From the NCBI GenBank assembly GCA_964445695.1, contig CAYULF010000003.1:322825-386824 (forward strand): 64,000 nt of DNA, given 5' to 3'. Within the stretch, counting starts at the first letter, position 1; every line of letters begins with the position of its first letter. A program made the position numbers and the translations under genes. Below, in pieces: positions 1-8,799 of this stretch. A model generated the notes under the pieces. It ran no database searches and was not told the origin of the DNA. It was given only the letters and a program-made list of their open reading frames with translations. Source of the stretch: JAUIKM01 sp964445695. GTDB lineage: Bacteria > Bacteroidota > Ignavibacteria > Kapaibacteriales > UBA7675.

Positions 1-1
1 G

Positions 2-190
2 TTGCGTAACGTGCTTTTCCATATACACATCGTTCGTGATGCGAAACCGCAAAATACTGTGTTTGTCGCAATCGGCAAGACGGGACGTCCGGACAGTGTA
101 ACCGAAGGAGCGGACAATTTTTCAATACTTCAAACAACTGCGCGAATGATCGGCCAACGATCCAAAAAATGGCATGTGCAATTTGTTTAA
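2..190 (+). CDS. possible 3' end of an unrecognised gene
   Basis: An open frame of 62 codons runs in from the window edge and ends with TAA 18 bases before the next gene. I see no known domain, signal peptide or membrane segment. It may be the tail of a gene beginning outside the window, or a chance open frame. Only its position just upstream of, and on the same strand as, the RnfD-like gene speaks for it. Confidence 0.2.
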   Translation: MRNVLFHIHIVRDAKPQNTVFVAIGKTGRPDSVTEGADNFSILQTTARMIGQRSKKWHVQFV

Positions 191-208
191 CAACCGGGGC
201 ACATTGAG

Positions 209-1072
209 ATGCGGAATTTATATGCGCGGTTACGCCGCACCGACCCACGACATTTCCAGATTTTTGCACTAGCCGTGCTGCTGTCCTACGGCATCGGCCT
301 GCTGCAACTCGACGTCGATCCAATCCAGTCCATTGCCATTCTTCTGACTTCGCTGTTGGTGCAGTATTTCGGCAACCGTTTAACATCGGACCGGCCTTAC
401 GATCCGCGCAGCGCGCTGATTTCCAGCGGCAGTCTGATCCTGCTCCTGCGTACGACCTCGCTCGAAACGGCAATCGCGGCCGCAGTGCTCGCCGTGGGAA
501 GCAAGTTTGTCATTCGCTTTCGCGGGCGACACATCGTCAACCCGACGAACTTCGGCATCGTCATGGTGCTGCTGCTGTTTAACGACGCGTGGGTCTCGCC
601 CGGTTTGTGGGGCAGCGTGGCGTTAACGGGCGCAGCGCTGATGTTTATCGGTTTTCTGGTCGTGCAGCGCGCCGAACGCTCCGACATTACTTTTGTTTTT
701 CTGTTCAGTTACGCAGCGATTTTGTTCTGTCGCGCTCTGTGGTACGGCGACCCCATGAGCATTCCGCTGCACCAGCTGCAGAGCGGCACGCTGCTGATTT
801 TTGCCTTCTTCATGATTTCAGATCCCAAGACCACGCCGGATGCACGACCGGCACGAATCCTCTACGCCGTGGCGCTGGCTCTGGCGGCCGCCTGGGGGCG
901 CTTTGCGCTCTACGAACCGACCGCCGTGCTGTATGCGCTGATTTTCCTCTCACCGGTCGTACCGGTGTTAAACATCATCTTTCCCGGCAAACGTTACGAG
1001 TGGCCCGGCCGCAGCGACGGAACGGAACTTAAACAGAGTCCGCCCATCGTTTCCGCGACAACCGCCGCTTAA
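209..1072 (+). CDS. RnfD/NqrB-family membrane protein (stand-alone)
   Basis: A 287-residue, very hydrophobic protein with about eight or nine predicted membrane segments (starting near residues 17-35, 42-55 and 68-85). The segment around residues 200-208 (FFMISDPKTTP) resembles the (M)ATDP loop of the NQR2/RnfD/RnfE family, whose known members are ion-pumping redox subunits carrying FMN. Full RnfD is about 350 residues and NqrB about 400, so this is a short version. No other rnf or nqr gene lies nearby, so it is unlikely to work in a complete Rnf or Nqr complex as encoded here. The gap to the following DUF2330 gene is 18 bases, which suggests co-transcription and a joint role in the envelope. 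That partnership is inference; family membership is fairly secure. Confidence 0.75.
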   Translation: MRNLYARLRRTDPRHFQIFALAVLLSYGIGLLQLDVDPIQSIAILLTSLLVQYFGNRLTSDRPYDPRSALISSGSLILLLRTTSLETAIAAAVLAVGSKFVIRFRGRHIVNPTNFGIVMVLLLFNDAWVSPGLWGSVALTGAALMFIGFLVVQRAERSDITFVFLFSYAAILFCRALWYGDPMSIPLHQLQSGTLLIFAFFMISDPKTTPDARPARILYAVALALAAAWGRFALYEPTAVLYALIFLSPVVPVLNIIFPGKRYEWPGRSDGTELKQSPPIVSATTAA

Positions 1073-1090
1073 ACACACATTGAGGACTGC

Positions 1091-2479
1091 ATGAAATCCA
1101 ACACAAAGATCGCCTTTGTGGTGATAGTGCTTTGCCTTGTCTTTTTGCCCGAGTCGCTGTCCGCCTTCTGCGGATTCTACGTCGCTAAAGCCGACGCCTC
1201 ACTCTACAACCAGGCATCGCGGGTTGTGCTGATGCGCGCGGGCGACCGCACGACGATCACGATGGAAAACGACTATCAGGGCGACCTGACGGAATTTGCG
1301 ATGTTAATACCCGTGCCGACGCTGGTAAAACGATCCGATATCCGCGTCGTTGAGCGCTCCGCCATTGATCACATCGATGCATACACGGCGCCGCGCCTGG
1401 TTGAATACTTCGATCCTTCGCCTTGTCCACGATACAGAAGCGGCGGCTATGGCGGTGGAGGCGACGAGTGCTCGCCGCTCTCGCCCGGCAACGGCGGAGG
1501 CGGCCGCTCCAAGAGTTTCGACGCAGCGCGCGAAGGCGACATCTACGGCGTTGAGATTGAAGCCGAGTATTCAGTCGGCGAATACGACATCCAGGTGCTT
1601 TCAGCCACCTTCAGCGCCGGGCTGATCGCCTGGCTGAAAAACAACGAGTACAAACTACCCACCGGCGCTGAAGACATCCTGCAGGCTTACATTAAACGCG
1701 ACATGAAATTCTTTGTGGCGAAAGTAAATCTGGAGCGCCAGTCCTCTTCGGGCTTTTCGCGACTGAGCCCGCTGCAGGTAAGTTTCCACAGCGACAAATT
1801 CATGCTGCCGATCCGCCTCGGCACGCTGAACGCCAAAGGACCGCAGGACCTGTTGATCTTTGTCTTGTCGCCGAACGGCAGGGTGGAGAGCAGCAATTAT
1901 CGCACAGTGAATATTCCCAGCAACAGCAATGTGCCACTGTTTGTTAAAGATGAATTCGGCCCTTTCTACAAGGCCATGTTCAGTCATTCGGTAGAACGCG
2001 AAGGAATGCGCACCATCCAGACGGAATATAGCTGGAGCCGCGCCGTCAAGTGCGATCCCTGCACGACCGATCCGCCGCCGCCCGATGTGATCGCCGCGCT
2101 CGGCAACTTCGGCGACGGAGGACGCAACGCCATCAATCCAAACACCTTGCACATTACACGCCTGCACGTCCGCTATACGGCGGAGACTTTTCCCGAAGAC
2201 ATCATGTTGACGGAAACGCGCGACCGCTCGACCTTTCAGGGACGCTACGTCATACGGCATGCCTGGGACGGCGAGATAAAAGAATGTGAAGAAGCGCGGA
2301 GCTATTTCCGGCGGCTGCGCGACCGACACGAGGACGAAGCGGAAAATCTTGCCCGCCTGACCGGATGGAATGTCAACAATATCAAAGCCAAAATGCGCGG
2401 CACGGTCGCCGGCATCGAAATAGAGGATGAAGATCGCGGATTCTGGGGCAGTGTGAAGTCCTGGTTCGGAATCGACTGA
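1091..2479 (+). CDS. DUF2330 domain protein, copy 1
   Basis: A 462-residue exported protein. Residues 1-25 form a signal peptide ending near SLSAFC, followed by the family signature FCGFYVAKADASL and then ITMENDYQG and FAMLIPVPT, which I recognise as DUF2330 (function unknown). A Gly-rich insert with two Cys (residues about 112-140) is specific to this copy. A CDPC motif lies near residue 320. The C-terminus GSVKSWFG is shared with both neighbours. It sits 18 bases after the RnfD-like gene and is the first of three tandem paralogues, the most divergent one. Likely periplasmic or surface-exposed; no enzymatic residues are recognisable. Confidence 0.85.
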   Translation: MKSNTKIAFVVIVLCLVFLPESLSAFCGFYVAKADASLYNQASRVVLMRAGDRTTITMENDYQGDLTEFAMLIPVPTLVKRSDIRVVERSAIDHIDAYTAPRLVEYFDPSPCPRYRSGGYGGGGDECSPLSPGNGGGGRSKSFDAAREGDIYGVEIEAEYSVGEYDIQVLSATFSAGLIAWLKNNEYKLPTGAEDILQAYIKRDMKFFVAKVNLERQSSSGFSRLSPLQVSFHSDKFMLPIRLGTLNAKGPQDLLIFVLSPNGRVESSNYRTVNIPSNSNVPLFVKDEFGPFYKAMFSHSVEREGMRTIQTEYSWSRAVKCDPCTTDPPPPDVIAALGNFGDGGRNAINPNTLHITRLHVRYTAETFPEDIMLTETRDRSTFQGRYVIRHAWDGEIKECEEARSYFRRLRDRHEDEAENLARLTGWNVNNIKAKMRGTVAGIEIEDEDRGFWGSVKSWFGID

Positions 2480-2498
2480 CCCGGCATGTACGCAATTC

Positions 2499-2513
2499 AA
2501 CATGTGAAATGTT
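2499..2513. promoter_or_regulatory. inverted repeat before DUF2330 copy 2
   Basis: An AACAT-5 nt-ATGTT inverted repeat lies about 20 bases upstream of the GTG start, next to a block (GTTAACAACACTCAGGAGCC) that recurs before copy 3. It could be an operator, an mRNA structure, or simply part of the duplicated unit. Confidence 0.3.
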
Positions 2514-2533
2514 AACAACACTCAGGAGCCAAA

Positions 2534-3883
2534 GTGTTCAACATACATAAAATTCAGGCGACGCTTTTCGTCGCAGCGGCCTTGTTTGTGATACCGCACT
2601 TCTACGTGCAGGCCTTCTGTGGTTTTTATGTCGCCCAGGCGGACGCATCCTTGTTTAATGATGCCTCACGCGTGGTTGTGGTTCGCGTCGAGAATCGCAC
2701 GGTGATAACCATGGAAAACGACTACAGCGGCGCATTGCGCGAATTTGCCATGGTGATTCCAGTGCCGACGGTGCTGGAAGAGGACGACATTCGCGTGCGA
2801 GAAACCAGTCTTATCGACCGCGTGGACAGTTATTCCGCACCGCGCCTGGTGGAGTACCACGATCCGGATCCCTGCAACATGATTGCGATGGATGAAGTCA
2901 TCGCGCTATCCTCCGTGAAAAAGGAAACGCTTTCCGGAGGGAGTGGCTTCAGCGTACGCGGTAACCGTCACCGCGTCACGATCGAAGCTGAATACGACAT
3001 TGAGGAATACGACATCCTGATACTTTCCGCTGAAGACAGCGAGGGCCTGGTGCTCTGGCTGCAGGAAAACGACTACAAGATTCCCGACGGCGCGGAGAAA
3101 GTGCTCGGCAGTTACATTAAACAGGATATGCGCTTTTTTGTCGCAAAGGTTAACCTCGAAAAACAGGCCGCCCTGGAACAACTTAAACTGCGACCGTTGC
3201 AGGTCGAGTTCAGAACGGACAAGTTTATGCTGCCGATCCGTTTGGGTACCGTCAATGCGCGCGGCGATCAGGACCTCCTGGTATATCTTTTAACCGCAAA
3301 TGGCCGGGTCGAAACGGCCAACTACCGCACGATTAAACTGCCGACCGGGCAGGAAATCCCGACCTACATCAAGTCTGAATTCAAGGACTTTTATCGCGCC
3401 ATGTTCAGCCACCAGCACGAGTTGCATGGCGGGAGGGTGGTGTTCAACGAATACACCTGGAACAGCGGCTGGTGCGACCCCTGTGCCGGTTCGCCCTTGA
3501 CGCCCGGCGAGCTGGAGCTGCTCGGTTATCCGCTCGCGAGTGCGCCCGCTCCCATCGTGACTCGATTGCATCTGCGTTACAACGCTTCGACGTTTCCCGA
3601 AGACCTGATATTTGCCGAGACCGCTGACAAACAAAATTTTCAGGGCAGGTATGTATTGCGACATCCATGGACAGGCTATCCGGAAGAATGCAGTGCGGCC
3701 CTGAGCTACTTTGAAGATCTGGAACGACGACGCGAAGACGAGGCACAAACACTGGCCGACCTGACCGGCTGGAAACTCTGGGAGATACGCCAGAAGTACG
3801 GCCTGGGCGACAATGGCGGAAACGACGCGGCGGATGAGAATTGGTGGGAAAGTGTTAAAAGTTGGTTTGGCCGAGGTGAATAG
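2534..3883 (+). CDS. DUF2330 domain protein, copy 2
   Basis: A 449-residue paralogue of the preceding gene. GTG is the start because the ribosome-binding block CAGGAGCC lies just upstream and the signal peptide (LFVAAALFVIPHFYVQA, then FCGFYVAQADASL) begins there. It shares long identical stretches with copy 3: the ENDYSGALREFAMVIPVP region, ITMEN, SYIKQDMRFFVAKVNLEK and the WWESVKSWFG tail. A CDPCAG motif lies near residue 316. It is far closer to copy 3 than to copy 1, so the last duplication produced copies 2 and 3. Function is unknown for the family. Confidence 0.85.
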   Translation: MFNIHKIQATLFVAAALFVIPHFYVQAFCGFYVAQADASLFNDASRVVVVRVENRTVITMENDYSGALREFAMVIPVPTVLEEDDIRVRETSLIDRVDSYSAPRLVEYHDPDPCNMIAMDEVIALSSVKKETLSGGSGFSVRGNRHRVTIEAEYDIEEYDILILSAEDSEGLVLWLQENDYKIPDGAEKVLGSYIKQDMRFFVAKVNLEKQAALEQLKLRPLQVEFRTDKFMLPIRLGTVNARGDQDLLVYLLTANGRVETANYRTIKLPTGQEIPTYIKSEFKDFYRAMFSHQHELHGGRVVFNEYTWNSGWCDPCAGSPLTPGELELLGYPLASAPAPIVTRLHLRYNASTFPEDLIFAETADKQNFQGRYVLRHPWTGYPEECSAALSYFEDLERRREDEAQTLADLTGWKLWEIRQKYGLGDNGGNDAADENWWESVKSWFGRGE

Positions 3884-3917
3884 GCAGGAATAGATTGACG
3901 AGGCTGGTCCGCTGGTC

Positions 3918-3931
3918 AACATTATAATGTT
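3918..3931. promoter_or_regulatory. perfect 14-bp palindrome before DUF2330 copy 3
   Basis: AACATTATAATGTT is a perfect palindrome 20 bases upstream of the copy 3 start. It occupies the same place as the imperfect inverted repeat before copy 2, and both are followed by the same 20-base leader with the Shine-Dalgarno sequence. The position suits a repressor operator, but no cognate regulator is identifiable. Confidence 0.35.
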
Positions 3932-3951
3932 AACAACACTCAGGAGCCGGG

Positions 3952-5298
3952 ATGTTAAACATACACAGAATACAACCGACAATCTTCGTCCTTGCGGCGC
4001 TTTTATTGCTGCCGCACCTTCAACTACAGGCCTTTTGTGGGTTTTATGTCGCCAAAGCCGACGCATCGCTGTTTAACGACGCCTCACGCGTCGTCGTGGT
4101 TCGCGTGCTTGACCGCACGGTGATAACCATGGAAAACGACTACAGCGGCGCGTTGCGTGAATTTGCAATGGTGATTCCCGTGCCGAAGGTGCTGGAAGAG
4201 AAAGACATCCGCGTACGGGAAACGAAACTGATCGACCGCGTCGACAGTTATTCGGCGCCGCGACTGGTGGAGTACCACGATCCGAATCCCTGTAGCAGAG
4301 TCGCGACGGACGATGTCGTGATCATGGCCGATCGCAAACTCATGGTGCGCAATGTCCAGATAGGGGAATCGCGCGCTGTGAGTCACGGTGTGACAATCGA
4401 AGCAGAATACGACGTTGAAGAATACGACATCCTGATACTATCCGCCAAAGAGAGCGGCGGTCTGGTGCGCTGGCTGCAGGAAAACGAGTACAACATTCCC
4501 GACGGCGCCGAAGAAGTGCTCGGCAGTTATATCAAGCAGAACATGCGCTTTTTTGTCGCAAAAGTTAACCTGGAAAAACAGGCCGCCCTGGATCAGGTTA
4601 AACTGCGTCCGCTGCAGGTCGAATTCAGAACGGACAAGTTCATGCTGCCGATTCGCCTGGGCACCGTCAATGCGCGCGGCGACCAGGACTTGTTGGTGTA
4701 TCTATTAACGGCGCATGGTCGCGTTGAGACGGCCAACTATCGCACAATCAAGCTGCCCACGGGGCAGGAAATTCCGACCTATATTAAAAGCGAGTTCCAG
4801 GACTTCTATCGCGCCATGTTCAGCCACCAGCACAAATTGCAGGGGGGGCGGGCTGTGTTTAATGAATACACCTGGAAGAGCGTTGCATGCGATCCCTGCG
4901 CAGGTGCGCCGCTGACGCCGGCCGAGCTGGATCTACTTGGCTACCCGCGGCTGAGCAATCCAGGTCCGATGCTGACGCGACTGCACCTGCGTTACAACTC
5001 CGAGACTTTTCCCGAAGACCTGATATTTACCGAGACCGGTGACAAACAAAATTTTCAGGGCAGGTACGTGCTGCGCCATCCATGGGTCGGCGGCCCGGAC
5101 GAATGCGGCATGGCCCTGAGTTACTTTGAAGAGCTGGAGCAGCGTCGCGAAGACGAAGCACACAATCTGGCCGACCTGACCGGCTGGGAATTGTGGGAAA
5201 TCCGTCAGAAATATGGCCTGGGTGACAATAGCGGAAGCGACGCGGCGGAAGGGAATTGGTGGGAAAGCGTTAAAAGTTGGTTCGGCAATGGCGAATAG
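3952..5298 (+). CDS. DUF2330 domain protein, copy 3
   Basis: A 448-residue third tandem member. The ATG follows CAGGAGCCGGG. The signal peptide (residues about 8-26, ending LQLQA) precedes FCGFYVAKADASLFNDASRV. It is nearly collinear with copy 2 over its whole length. The main differences are in the linker near residues 118-145, which is also the variable spot in the other copies and may be a surface loop. It has a CDPCAG motif and the WWESVKSWFG tail. It is followed after 127 bases by a lipoprotein gene on the same strand. Function unknown. Confidence 0.85.
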   Translation: MLNIHRIQPTIFVLAALLLLPHLQLQAFCGFYVAKADASLFNDASRVVVVRVLDRTVITMENDYSGALREFAMVIPVPKVLEEKDIRVRETKLIDRVDSYSAPRLVEYHDPNPCSRVATDDVVIMADRKLMVRNVQIGESRAVSHGVTIEAEYDVEEYDILILSAKESGGLVRWLQENEYNIPDGAEEVLGSYIKQNMRFFVAKVNLEKQAALDQVKLRPLQVEFRTDKFMLPIRLGTVNARGDQDLLVYLLTAHGRVETANYRTIKLPTGQEIPTYIKSEFQDFYRAMFSHQHKLQGGRAVFNEYTWKSVACDPCAGAPLTPAELDLLGYPRLSNPGPMLTRLHLRYNSETFPEDLIFTETGDKQNFQGRYVLRHPWVGGPDECGMALSYFEELEQRREDEAHNLADLTGWELWEIRQKYGLGDNSGSDAAEGNWWESVKSWFGNGE

Positions 5299-5425
5299 GT
5301 GAGGGGGACAAAACGGGTTGTTGCAATTCGGCAAAGTCTTGCGTAAACTTGCATCCCCCCTTAAAAGTCTGAATAGTTTGCACGACGGCAGCCTGCGCAA
5401 GTCCCTTTCCGATGGAGAACAAGAG

Positions 5426-6679
5426 ATGCGACGACTATTAACCGGTCTGTTTATGACCGCAATGACTGCTGTATTTATTACGGCCTGCGACGACGATTCG
5501 GGCGACCCGCAGCGCACGCTGCAAACCCCGACAAATCTGCGAACTAGTGATGTCGACCGCACGATGGTCGGCCTCGCATGGGACGGCGGCGGCGACTTTG
5601 ATTTCTACGAGATTCTGCGCGCTGAAAACGACGACCCCAACAGCGCGGAAGTCGTCACTCAGGTTCAGGCCACGAGCTATACGGACAGCGGTCTGGAACC
5701 CGGAACGACCTACTGGTATTACGTCGCCAGCGGATTCGACAACGGGGAGAGGTCCGCAAAGTCTGCGGCACTGCAGGTCATGACAAGGGTCGGTGTTGTT
5801 GAACAAAAAGCTCCTGAGGCTCCGGCAATGCCGACGATGCGCGCACAGACGGAACGGTCGATCGAGATTGAGTGGGCCCCGGTGGCCGACGCCGAATTCT
5901 ATCACGTCTACATGTCCGAGTCCGCCAACGCCCAGTTTGAAAAAGTGGCCGAATTGAATGCAATGAACGATGCGCGGATGTGGAGCGCGCAGGGGCTCAA
6001 ATCCGATCGTGTATACTACTTCTATGTAGTAGCCGCAAACGGCGTTGGAGCTTCGGAGCCGTCGCCAATGCTGGAAACGCAGACACAGGCGGCCAGTATG
6101 AGCGTAAGCTACCGCCTGGTAATCGACGCCGAGTGGAGCGAGGAAACCCATCCCGGGACTTTTGCCCACGTCGAAGATCCGCACTTTTCCGATCTGGGCG
6201 GCATTATTCACAGCCCGGACGTTTCCTTCTGGACGCTGGGTCAGGTGGCAAGCCCCGGTATGGCGCAGATGGCCGTTTTCGGCGCAGTGGAAATCCTGGG
6301 CGAGGAGGCGCAGGCCAAAATCGATCAGAATCTGGCGTTGACATTTATCGAAGACACGCGCCAGATTCGTCCGCCGGGACAATTGGAAGTGACATTTAAC
6401 GCCACACCGCAGTTTTCCGCCGTGACCTTTGTCTCGATGATCGGTCCCAGCCCGGACTGGTTTATCGGCTGCTCGGGTTTGTCGCTCATGGACGACGGCA
6501 CCTGGCTGGACGAGGTGAAAATCGACCTGATTTCATACGACGGAGGCGTGCGTACAAACAATGTGCTGGAGATGCTCGGCCCTGAAAACGACCCGCCAGA
6601 GCCGATCAAATTCAAGGAGGGTTTTCCGCTGGGCGGCGATATCGTCGGATCCTTTACCTTCACGCGAATTGGGCAATAA
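5426..6679 (+). CDS. FN3-domain lipoprotein
   Basis: About 417 residues. I chose the internal ATG because GGAGAAC precedes it and a lipoprotein signal peptide starts there (hydrophobic LFMTAMTAVF, lipobox ITAC, then acidic DDD). An upstream open extension is unlikely to be translated. Two fibronectin type III-like repeats follow: roughly residues 30-115 (with SYTDSGLEPGTTYWYYV) and 125-215 (with IEIEWAPVADAEFYHVYMS). The C-terminal ~190 residues are unrecognised and contain one Cys (GCSGL). The acidic residues after the lipidated Cys resemble the surface-export signal described for Bacteroidota lipoproteins, so it may face outward. It is followed by a strong terminator. Confidence 0.8.
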   Translation: MRRLLTGLFMTAMTAVFITACDDDSGDPQRTLQTPTNLRTSDVDRTMVGLAWDGGGDFDFYEILRAENDDPNSAEVVTQVQATSYTDSGLEPGTTYWYYVASGFDNGERSAKSAALQVMTRVGVVEQKAPEAPAMPTMRAQTERSIEIEWAPVADAEFYHVYMSESANAQFEKVAELNAMNDARMWSAQGLKSDRVYYFYVVAANGVGASEPSPMLETQTQAASMSVSYRLVIDAEWSEETHPGTFAHVEDPHFSDLGGIIHSPDVSFWTLGQVASPGMAQMAVFGAVEILGEEAQAKIDQNLALTFIEDTRQIRPPGQLEVTFNATPQFSAVTFVSMIGPSPDWFIGCSGLSLMDDGTWLDEVKIDLISYDGGVRTNNVLEMLGPENDPPEPIKFKEGFPLGGDIVGSFTFTRIGQ

Positions 6680-6729
6680 TGTTCCCCGGATTTTCTGTTC
6701 GCCGAACCTGCTGACGGCGGACAAATGCA

Positions 6730-6768
6730 ATGGCGGCGCACGATCATGTGCGTCGCCATTTTTTGTTT
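6730..6768 (+). terminator. rho-independent terminator
   Basis: A 12-bp stem (ATGGCGGCGCAC / GTGCGTCGCCAT, one G-T pair) with a 6-nt loop, followed by TTTTTTGTTTT. It closes the RnfD-like/DUF2330/lipoprotein group. Confidence 0.85.
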
Positions 6769-6901
6769 TGCGCTGCACGAGCGTCGCTGTAACCATTTCC
6801 GACAAATCTGATTCTCGCAGCTGATGGATTCTTCAAATGCCCCCTTTTTAGAATGCCGATCACAATAGCAGACTGATTTACCAATTGAATCGGGGAATAT
6901 T

Positions 6902-7816
6902 ATGAACCAAAATCCTACTCATTTAATACGAACTGTTGTTCTGGCCTCTACGCTCCTGGTACTGGGCGGCTTGTGGCGCGATGCCGCGGCCTGTGTGATG
7001 CCGCCAATCGAGCCGCCGAAGATCATTATCGAACGCCATTCCGACACGGAGGTCTGGATAACGATCTGCGGTTTTACGACCTTCGGCACGACCGGGAATA
7101 ATATCTGTGTCTGTGCGCTCGATCTGGGCGACAACATTACGATCACCGAGGTCAAGAGCGTGACGATCACTGCGGACTCGACCGGCCAGGTGATCGAGCC
7201 GCCGCTGGAAAAAGTCTTTGATTTTGCAAAGGATCAGCGAATTGCCGACGCGGTCGACAAGATTGCAGCGGGGGACTGGTCGGGATTCTTTGCGGAGGTC
7301 AATCAGACGGTGCCCGGCCGCATCCCGGTGAAGATTATGTTTGAGATTTGCATCGACGACGGCACGTCCAACGACGACCTGCTGCTGGCGGTCAACAACG
7401 CGCGCCTGCTGACGGACGAAGGCGACGAGACGACGCTGGAGCCGACGGGGCATCACCAGCACATCGAGGACATGAGCGAGGTCGACGGTGAGAACATCGA
7501 GCTGGAGGACGAGCGCATTTCTCTGGGCGTTTCGGAGCACTTCACGGAGCGCGGCCGGCCGGCCGTTCAGCCGACTCCGGTGCAGGCGAGCGAAGGCGCA
7601 CAACTGCGTTACACGCTGGTGCATCGCGCGCAGATTGAGATTGACCTGTTTGATCTGCAGGGCAATCACATCCGCAGCCTTGTAAACGAATCGCAGGCCG
7701 GCGGTTTGCACGTTCAGCCGCTCGATGGTTCAAAACTCGCAGCGGGCATTTACATTCTGCGATTGCGCATCGACGGCAACGACGAGCTTTCGCGCGCATT
7801 CACGGTAGTTCGTTAA
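6902..7816 (+). CDS. T9SS cargo protein of the ACVMPP family, paralogue A
   Basis: A 304-residue secreted protein. The signal peptide covers residues 1-30 (LASTLLVLGGLWRDAAA), and the mature protein begins with CVMPPIEPPKIIIERHSDTE. Four Cys-containing motifs are shared with the homologue at 20417-21367: CVMPP, WITICGFTTFG, NNICVCAL and EICIDDG. The last ~75 residues (VQPTPVQASEG onward, with GIYILRLRIDG and a final FTVVR) form a type A T9SS sorting domain, so the protein should cross the outer membrane. The central domain matches no family I know. SD-like GGGGAAT precedes the ATG. Secretion route is well supported; function unknown. Confidence 0.8.
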   Translation: MNQNPTHLIRTVVLASTLLVLGGLWRDAAACVMPPIEPPKIIIERHSDTEVWITICGFTTFGTTGNNICVCALDLGDNITITEVKSVTITADSTGQVIEPPLEKVFDFAKDQRIADAVDKIAAGDWSGFFAEVNQTVPGRIPVKIMFEICIDDGTSNDDLLLAVNNARLLTDEGDETTLEPTGHHQHIEDMSEVDGENIELEDERISLGVSEHFTERGRPAVQPTPVQASEGAQLRYTLVHRAQIEIDLFDLQGNHIRSLVNESQAGGLHVQPLDGSKLAAGIYILRLRIDGNDELSRAFTVVR

Positions 7817-7843
7817 TTGCCGAAGATACATCGGAGCGACACC

Positions 7844-7882
7844 GCGCCTGCCGCTACTGTTAAGCGCAGGAACGGCAGGCGC
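7844..7882. other. 10-bp stem without T-run
   Basis: GCGCCTGCCG and CGGCAGGCGC flank a 19-nt loop just after the stop codon. There is no T-run, so it may protect the mRNA 3' end rather than terminate. Confidence 0.35.
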
Positions 7883-7916
7883 CTCGTTCATTTGACCAGG
7901 GCATGACTTCACTCAG

Positions 7917-7954
7917 AGCCGTTGCGTTTAAGGACGCAGCGGCTTTCTGTTTTT
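7917..7954 (+). terminator. rho-independent terminator
   Basis: Stem AGCCGTTGCG / CGCAGCGGCT with an 8-nt loop, followed by TTCTGTTTTT. It separates the T9SS cargo gene from the low-GC operon. Confidence 0.8.
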
Positions 7955-8267
7955 AACGGAAGGGGAGAGACTTGTTGTTCGTTGGTTAGGCTTGATTACA
8001 GCGCCGCCATCTTGCATTGGCGGCTCGTTTGTTGAGGGGATTTTGTTGGTCAACGATTTTGAAGAAAACAGACGAAGAAGTGGATTGAGGAATAATAGCC
8101 AGGCCGTAGTTTGTTTCAGTTGGATGTAATTACATCTACGTGTTTTTATTCGAGTAATTACGTGTTTTTTGATGTGGTATTGCATTGTGTAGTTATGTAA
8201 GTTTTGCACTGCTCAAATATTCTTCATTAACGGCCGATCGACCAGTACCAGATCGCAATCAAAATAG
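7955..8267. other. AT-rich upstream region of the five-gene operon
   Basis: No convincing gene. G+C falls sharply across this stretch. A hairpin (GCCGCCA / TGGCGGC, 8003-8024) lies early in it, and a T-rich, pyrimidine/purine-alternating stretch (about 8100-8220) precedes the first gene. It probably carries the operon promoter and marks the left edge of the low-GC block. Confidence 0.4.
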
Positions 8268-8693
8268 ATGGAACACCTCACCAATATTCTGATTAACAAC
8301 ACGGGAACCTTGACTGGTGTTGTCGTTTGGTTGATTGTCTTTTTCCTAGTGTATCGTTTGCTTGTCGCATATTTAGGCAATAGATCTCGCCTTGAAAGTT
8401 TGAGAATTCAACAGGAAACAGAAAGAATTCTTCGCCTGAAGAAGCTTGAAAATGACCGAACTCAGGCGGGACTTGTGACACTCAAGGAATTGGCGGATAC
8501 TGTTGGCCAAAGAGTAATATATGCGGCCAATCAATCAAATAAACCAGGGAGTGTAGAGATTCTTGCTCTAATGAAAGAAGAACTTACGCAACTCCACAAA
8601 ACTATAGTAGTACTTGGCGGCGTGGAAAAAGCAGCTCCTGAGAATTCAGGTCAGTCTGACAATTCTATTCATGATCCAGCGCAAAACCCTTGA
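8268..8693 (+). CDS. small single-span membrane protein with helical tail (operon gene 1)
   Basis: 141 residues. One membrane helix covers residues about 17-35 (TGVVVWLIVFFLVYRLLVAYL). A basic, Glu/Arg/Lys-rich helix follows (RSRLESLRIQQETERILRLKK is typical), then a second helical stretch to about residue 120 and a disordered acidic tail. The N-terminus is probably periplasmic and the long tail cytoplasmic. I recognise no family. It is the first gene of a same-strand series of five; the next starts 106 bases later. Its anchor-plus-helix layout is repeated in genes 2 and 4 of the operon, suggesting the three interact through helices in the same membrane. That is inference. Confidence 0.65.
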   Translation: MEHLTNILINNTGTLTGVVVWLIVFFLVYRLLVAYLGNRSRLESLRIQQETERILRLKKLENDRTQAGLVTLKELADTVGQRVIYAANQSNKPGSVEILALMKEELTQLHKTIVVLGGVEKAAPENSGQSDNSIHDPAQNP

Positions 8694-8799
8694 GAAACAA
8701 ATGGACCGATCAAATTCGAGCTATAAGGTGAGATAATGGAATTCTTCTCAAACATGGGTTGCCGGCGCACAGTCGCTGTTGGTAAGGGAGAATTGGGCA

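Noticed and set aside
209..1072. Complete Rnf or Nqr respiratory complex
   Set aside because: Only the RnfD/NqrB-like subunit is present; no rnfA/B/C/E/G or nqrA/C/D/E/F neighbours in the window.
7928..8209. 93-codon minus-strand open frame
   Set aside because: Overlaps a terminator, has no ribosome-binding site and reads as random basic peptide.
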